A stretch of DNA of 9,346 nucleotides, taken from positions 1 to 9,346 of the forward strand of contig JAQIDD010000015.1 of NCBI GenBank assembly GCA_027858215.1. Reading direction: 5' to 3'. How positions within the stretch are numbered: the first letter of the stretch is position 1; each line of letters begins with the position of its first letter. Positions 7,311 to 9,346 of this stretch are shown piece after piece. The position numbers and the translations under genes are program-made. The stretch comes from Candidatus Delongbacteria bacterium (GTDB taxonomy: Bacteria; Bacteroidota; Bacteroidia; Bacteroidales; ML635J-15). Below the pieces are notes generated by a model. It was not told the origin of the DNA and ran no database searches. It worked only from the letters and a program-made list of their open reading frames with translations.

Positions 7311-7372
7311 GTGGCAAAAGATACAAAAAATGTGGGACATACTTACTAAGGGGAAATGTTTTTTTCAGAACC

Positions 7373-7380
7373 CAAATATA
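7373..7380 (-). promoter_or_regulatory. Candidate -7 box for the wzi-like pair
   Basis: On the minus strand TATATTTG matches TAnnTTTG exactly and lies just after the fic stop codon. Transcription would start near 7366, giving a leader of about 56 bases to the ATG at 7310. No good TTTG -33 box sits 19-21 bases upstream (only TTTC and TTG near-matches inside the end of fic), so the site is tentative. It would let the pair be expressed independently of fic. Confidence 0.4.
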
Positions 7381-7393
7381 CAACATCAACACC

Positions 7394-8434
7394 CTAGAAA
7401 TATGACTTTACGGCAAACTCAAATTGATTAATAAATATATCCTTAAAACTTGACATATTATTCTGTTCATAAAACAGCAGTATCGCTTTTTTATAATCAA
7501 TTGAATCAACCGTACGGAAAGACAAAGGACAATGGTTTTCATTTACTAAAATAGCGTTGCTTACCATTCTTGCCGTTCTTTTGTTTCCATCTGCAAATGG
7601 TTGAATGTACGAAATCAGGACTAAGGCTAACAATGATTTCTCGAATACATTTTCCTTTTTATTTATCACATCACATGCATTTGCCAATGCTTCTGTTAGC
7701 TGAAATTTGTTGTCAAGGGGCTTGTAATTGGTTCCGGATATTCCAATCCTCCTTTTTCTTATATTGCGATCAATTTGAAGTTCCTTTACTAAAATACTGT
7801 GAATACCTTTGATTTTTGAAATAGAAAGCGGACTCAGGTAATCCGGATTTTTTACTATAAAGTCCAATGCCTCTTTATGATTTAAAAGCATCACTGCTTC
7901 TTCTTTTGTTTTTCCGGACGCTGTTTCTTTTTCGTTCAATAGTTTTTCAGTTTCCAGAAGTGAATATGTATTTCCTTCAATTTGTGAAGATTTCCAACTT
8001 AAATCAATGGCAAATCTTTTTAATTCTTTTTTGTATTCAGTTGCCGAAAGTTGAGCGACGATGGAGCTCAAAATACGATTTAATTTTTCAATTTTCGCCA
8101 ATTCATAGGTTGTAATTACATTATGATTCCATAAAACATCTGTAATAATTTGAAAATTGAAGTTCTTTTTTATGCTTCTTTCATCAATTTCCTTTTCATA
8201 ATATTGATCTAAATCAACAGGTTGAATTAAACCATATACAGGGGAAATCAAATATTTTGTCCCTTTACCTTTCCCCCTGGTTATAATATAATTATTGCTG
8301 GTCAGTTTCGAGAGTGTCCGTTTTAATGTAGCATAACTGATGTCCAAATCAAGATCATCAAATATCTCTTTGGATGAACATGTACCTTGTTTTTTTATGT
8401 AGTCAATTATTTCTGATTCTCTTATTGAATGCAT
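7394..8434 (-). CDS. wHTH-Fic domain protein with Gln in place of the catalytic His
   Basis: Fic enzymes usually transfer AMP or another nucleotide-derived group to a protein hydroxyl. This 346-residue protein starts with a winged-helix-like region (about 1-65: IRESEIIDYIKKQGTCSSKE, later YATLKRTLSKL and RGKGKGTKYL), followed by a linker and helical region to about 145. SSQIEG at 149-154 fits the autoinhibitory motif (S/T)xxxE(G/N), placed before the Fic core as in class II proteins. The flap region is GISGTNYKPLDN (231-242). The Fic signature reads QPFADGNKRTAR at 278-289. The anion-binding loop DGN-K-R and final Arg are intact, but the invariant His is Gln278 (codon CAA). AMP transfer by the usual mechanism should be impaired, unless this is a subfamily with another chemistry or a purely regulatory role. 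No small antitoxin gene is adjacent. The gene is visibly richer in A/T than its neighbours, suggesting separate origin. The ATG at 8434 is preceded by a striking half-site array. Confidence 0.88.
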   Translation of the reverse strand: MHSIRESEIIDYIKKQGTCSSKEIFDDLDLDISYATLKRTLSKLTSNNYIITRGKGKGTKYLISPVYGLIQPVDLDQYYEKEIDERSIKKNFNFQIITDVLWNHNVITTYELAKIEKLNRILSSIVAQLSATEYKKELKRFAIDLSWKSSQIEGNTYSLLETEKLLNEKETASGKTKEEAVMLLNHKEALDFIVKNPDYLSPLSISKIKGIHSILVKELQIDRNIRKRRIGISGTNYKPLDNKFQLTEALANACDVINKKENVFEKSLLALVLISYIQPFADGNKRTARMVSNAILVNENHCPLSFRTVDSIDYKKAILLFYEQNNMSSFKDIFINQFEFAVKSYF

Positions 8435-8444
8435 TTTACCATTT

Positions 8445-8522
8445 ATTTAGCTCACTAAATTAATATTTCCGGCTCAATTATACTAATATAATGAGCTATA
8501 TTTTCCCATTAAATGAGCTATA
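8445..8522. promoter_or_regulatory. Symmetric four-site GCTCA/TGAGC array upstream of fic
   Basis: On the plus strand GCTCA occurs at 8450-8454 and 8472-8476, and its inverse TGAGC at 8492-8496 and 8514-8518. Spacings are 22, 20 and 22 bases, about two helical turns each, so all four face the same side of the DNA, arranged symmetrically around position 8484. The two inverse copies share the 10-mer ATGAGCTATA (8491-8500 and 8513-8522). The copy nearest fic lies in ATTTAG-CTCA-CTAAAT (8445-8460), a 6-bp inverted repeat. The array starts 11 bases upstream of the fic ATG and covers the expected promoter. A loose -7 match, TAATTTAG, lies at 8462-8455 on the minus strand. Binding by the Fic protein's own wHTH domain (autoregulation) is a natural inference, not shown. 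Confidence 0.55.
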
Positions 8523-8538
8523 ATTTAACAAAGTCAAT

Positions 8539-8579
8539 AAAAAACCCGTATACAACCAATTTGAGTGTATAATCCAGGG
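8539..8579 (-). terminator. Probable intrinsic terminator downstream of sppA
   Basis: On the minus strand, about 33 bases after the sppA stop, TATACA and TGTATA pair across an 11-base loop (8566-8571 with 8549-8554). Flanking CCC (8579-8577) and GGG (8547-8545) can extend the stem past an asymmetric bulge, and six T follow (8544-8539). The stem is A/T-rich and imperfect, so efficiency is uncertain. It would separate sppA from fic transcription. Confidence 0.45.
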
Positions 8580-8611
8580 ATTTAATTTTTTGATTGGCTA
8601 CAAATTCGATC

Positions 8612-9346
8612 TTATTCAAATTCCACATCCATTGGCATTCTTGCCTGTACACCTTTATCAAGTTCTTTAAAGGTTTTAATGCGGTTGATGGTTTTGTTAT
8701 CAACACCGGGTATGGTTTTCATAAAATCCAGGCCGATTTGAAATTTAAATTCATTCAGGAGTTGTTCCATGAAATCTTTGACTTTCGGGCATTCCTGAAT
8801 TTTATATTCTTCAATATCTGCCAATTCGGCTGCTTTTTTAACAGCGTTTTCGAGGCCACCCATTTCATCAACCAAACCTATTTCAAGGGCATTTTCACCT
8901 GTCCACACTCTGCCCTGTCCGATTTCATCCACTTCAGCTTTTGTCATATCTCTGCCTTCAGCCACGTGGGATATAAACACATCATAAAAATCTTCCACCA
9001 TATCCTGCATGTATGCAGATTCTTGTTCATCAAAGCTACGGGCAAAATTCCCCATATCCGCATGGTCATTGGTATTGACAACCTCAACGTTAACACCAAT
9101 TTTTTCATTCAGCAATTCCTCCGCAGAAAACATCAGGCCAAACACACCAATGGAGCCGGTAAGTGTTGTTGGTTGAGCATAAATGTAATCCGCAAGGCAG
9201 GAGATATAATATCCGCCTGAGGCGGCCAGATTTCCCATGCTGACAACAACGGGTTTATCTTTCTTTGCCAGCATCAGTTCGCGCCAGATAATTTCTGATG
9301 CCAGTCCATTTCCGCCGGGAGAATTTACCCTGAGCACAATGGCTTT
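8612..9346 (-). CDS. sppA: Signal peptide peptidase SppA, C-terminal part (runs off the window)
   Basis: SppA is a membrane-bound serine protease (family S49) that digests leftover signal peptides. Only the last 244 residues are present; the frame is open to the window edge, so the start, membrane anchor and the catalytic Lys of the N-terminal half lie outside. The visible part begins KAIVLRVNSPGGNGLASEII. It has the nucleophile motif NLAASGGYYISC (39-50 of the visible part, Ser43 being the likely catalytic serine). TGSIGVFG (63-70) and GQGRVWTGENALEIGLVDEM (143-162) follow, all characteristic of S49. The layout, with the Ser in the second half, fits the long 67-kDa type. It ends in MDVEFE at the TAA at 8612-8614. 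Its transcript likely ends at the hairpin just downstream. Confidence 0.93.
   Translation of the reverse strand, partial: KAIVLRVNSPGGNGLASEIIWRELMLAKKDKPVVVSMGNLAASGGYYISCLADYIYAQPTTLTGSIGVFGLMFSAEELLNEKIGVNVEVVNTNDHADMGNFARSFDEQESAYMQDMVEDFYDVFISHVAEGRDMTKAEVDEIGQGRVWTGENALEIGLVDEMGGLENAVKKAAELADIEEYKIQECPKVKDFMEQLLNEFKFQIGLDFMKTIPGVDNKTINRIKTFKELDKGVQARMPMDVEFE

Noticed and set aside
7311..7340. An upstream start at 7340 for the first wzi-like gene.
   Set aside because: The added residues sit before a clean MKKW signal peptide. The stretch also contains a near-match to a -7 box (TATCTTTTG), which I did not call because it has one extra T and no -33 partner.
7394..8611. fic as half of a classical toxin-antitoxin pair.
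   Set aside because: No small open frame lies next to it, and it carries its own inhibitory-type motif, so a separate antitoxin is neither seen nor needed.
8594..9220. A 208-residue plus-strand frame opposite sppA.
   Set aside because: SppA on the minus strand has its catalytic motifs in place; the opposite frame is rich in Phe, His and Ile and matches nothing I know.

Overview
The window looks like chromosomal DNA from a member of the Bacteroidota. Five things suggest this: ribosomal protein bS16 with a long charged C-terminal tail; TAnnTTTG-type -7 promoter boxes; starts with no clear Shine-Dalgarno sequence; a type IX secretion (T9SS) C-terminal sorting domain; and a tandem pair of outer-membrane Wzi/RemB-like barrel proteins. 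The T9SS tail argues for a lineage that secretes by type IX, so probably not a typical gut Bacteroides, but genus and family cannot be read from this sequence.

Positions 1-3560 read rightwards and hold housekeeping genes. A promoter drives rpsP (bS16) and rimM, 14 bases apart. After a 239-base spacer with its own candidate promoter come ribD (riboflavin synthesis) and an overlapping CPBP/CAAX-type intramembrane protease gene. Inside rimM lies a perfect 13-bp inverted repeat followed by seven T. It looks like an intrinsic terminator placed in a coding sequence, and it is the most surprising single piece of sequence here.

Positions 3582-9346 read leftwards. Next to the protease gene is a decayed T9SS-secreted alpha/beta-hydrolase gene. 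It has a frameshift after its signal peptide and an internal deletion that fuses the front of the enzyme to the end of the sorting domain. Upstream of it (higher coordinates) are two Wzi/RemB-like genes joined by a 1-base stop/start overlap. Next comes a wHTH-Fic gene whose catalytic His position is Gln. A symmetric array of four GCTCA/TGAGC half-sites spaced 22, 20 and 22 bp lies in front of it. The window ends in the C-terminal 244 residues of sppA.

The first four genes serve ribosome assembly and metabolism. The Wzi pair and the dead hydrolase belong to the cell-envelope and secretion side. The fic gene is AT-rich against its neighbours and looks like an accessory insertion with its own control region. 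I saw no CRISPR array, tRNA, rRNA, insertion sequence or replication origin.
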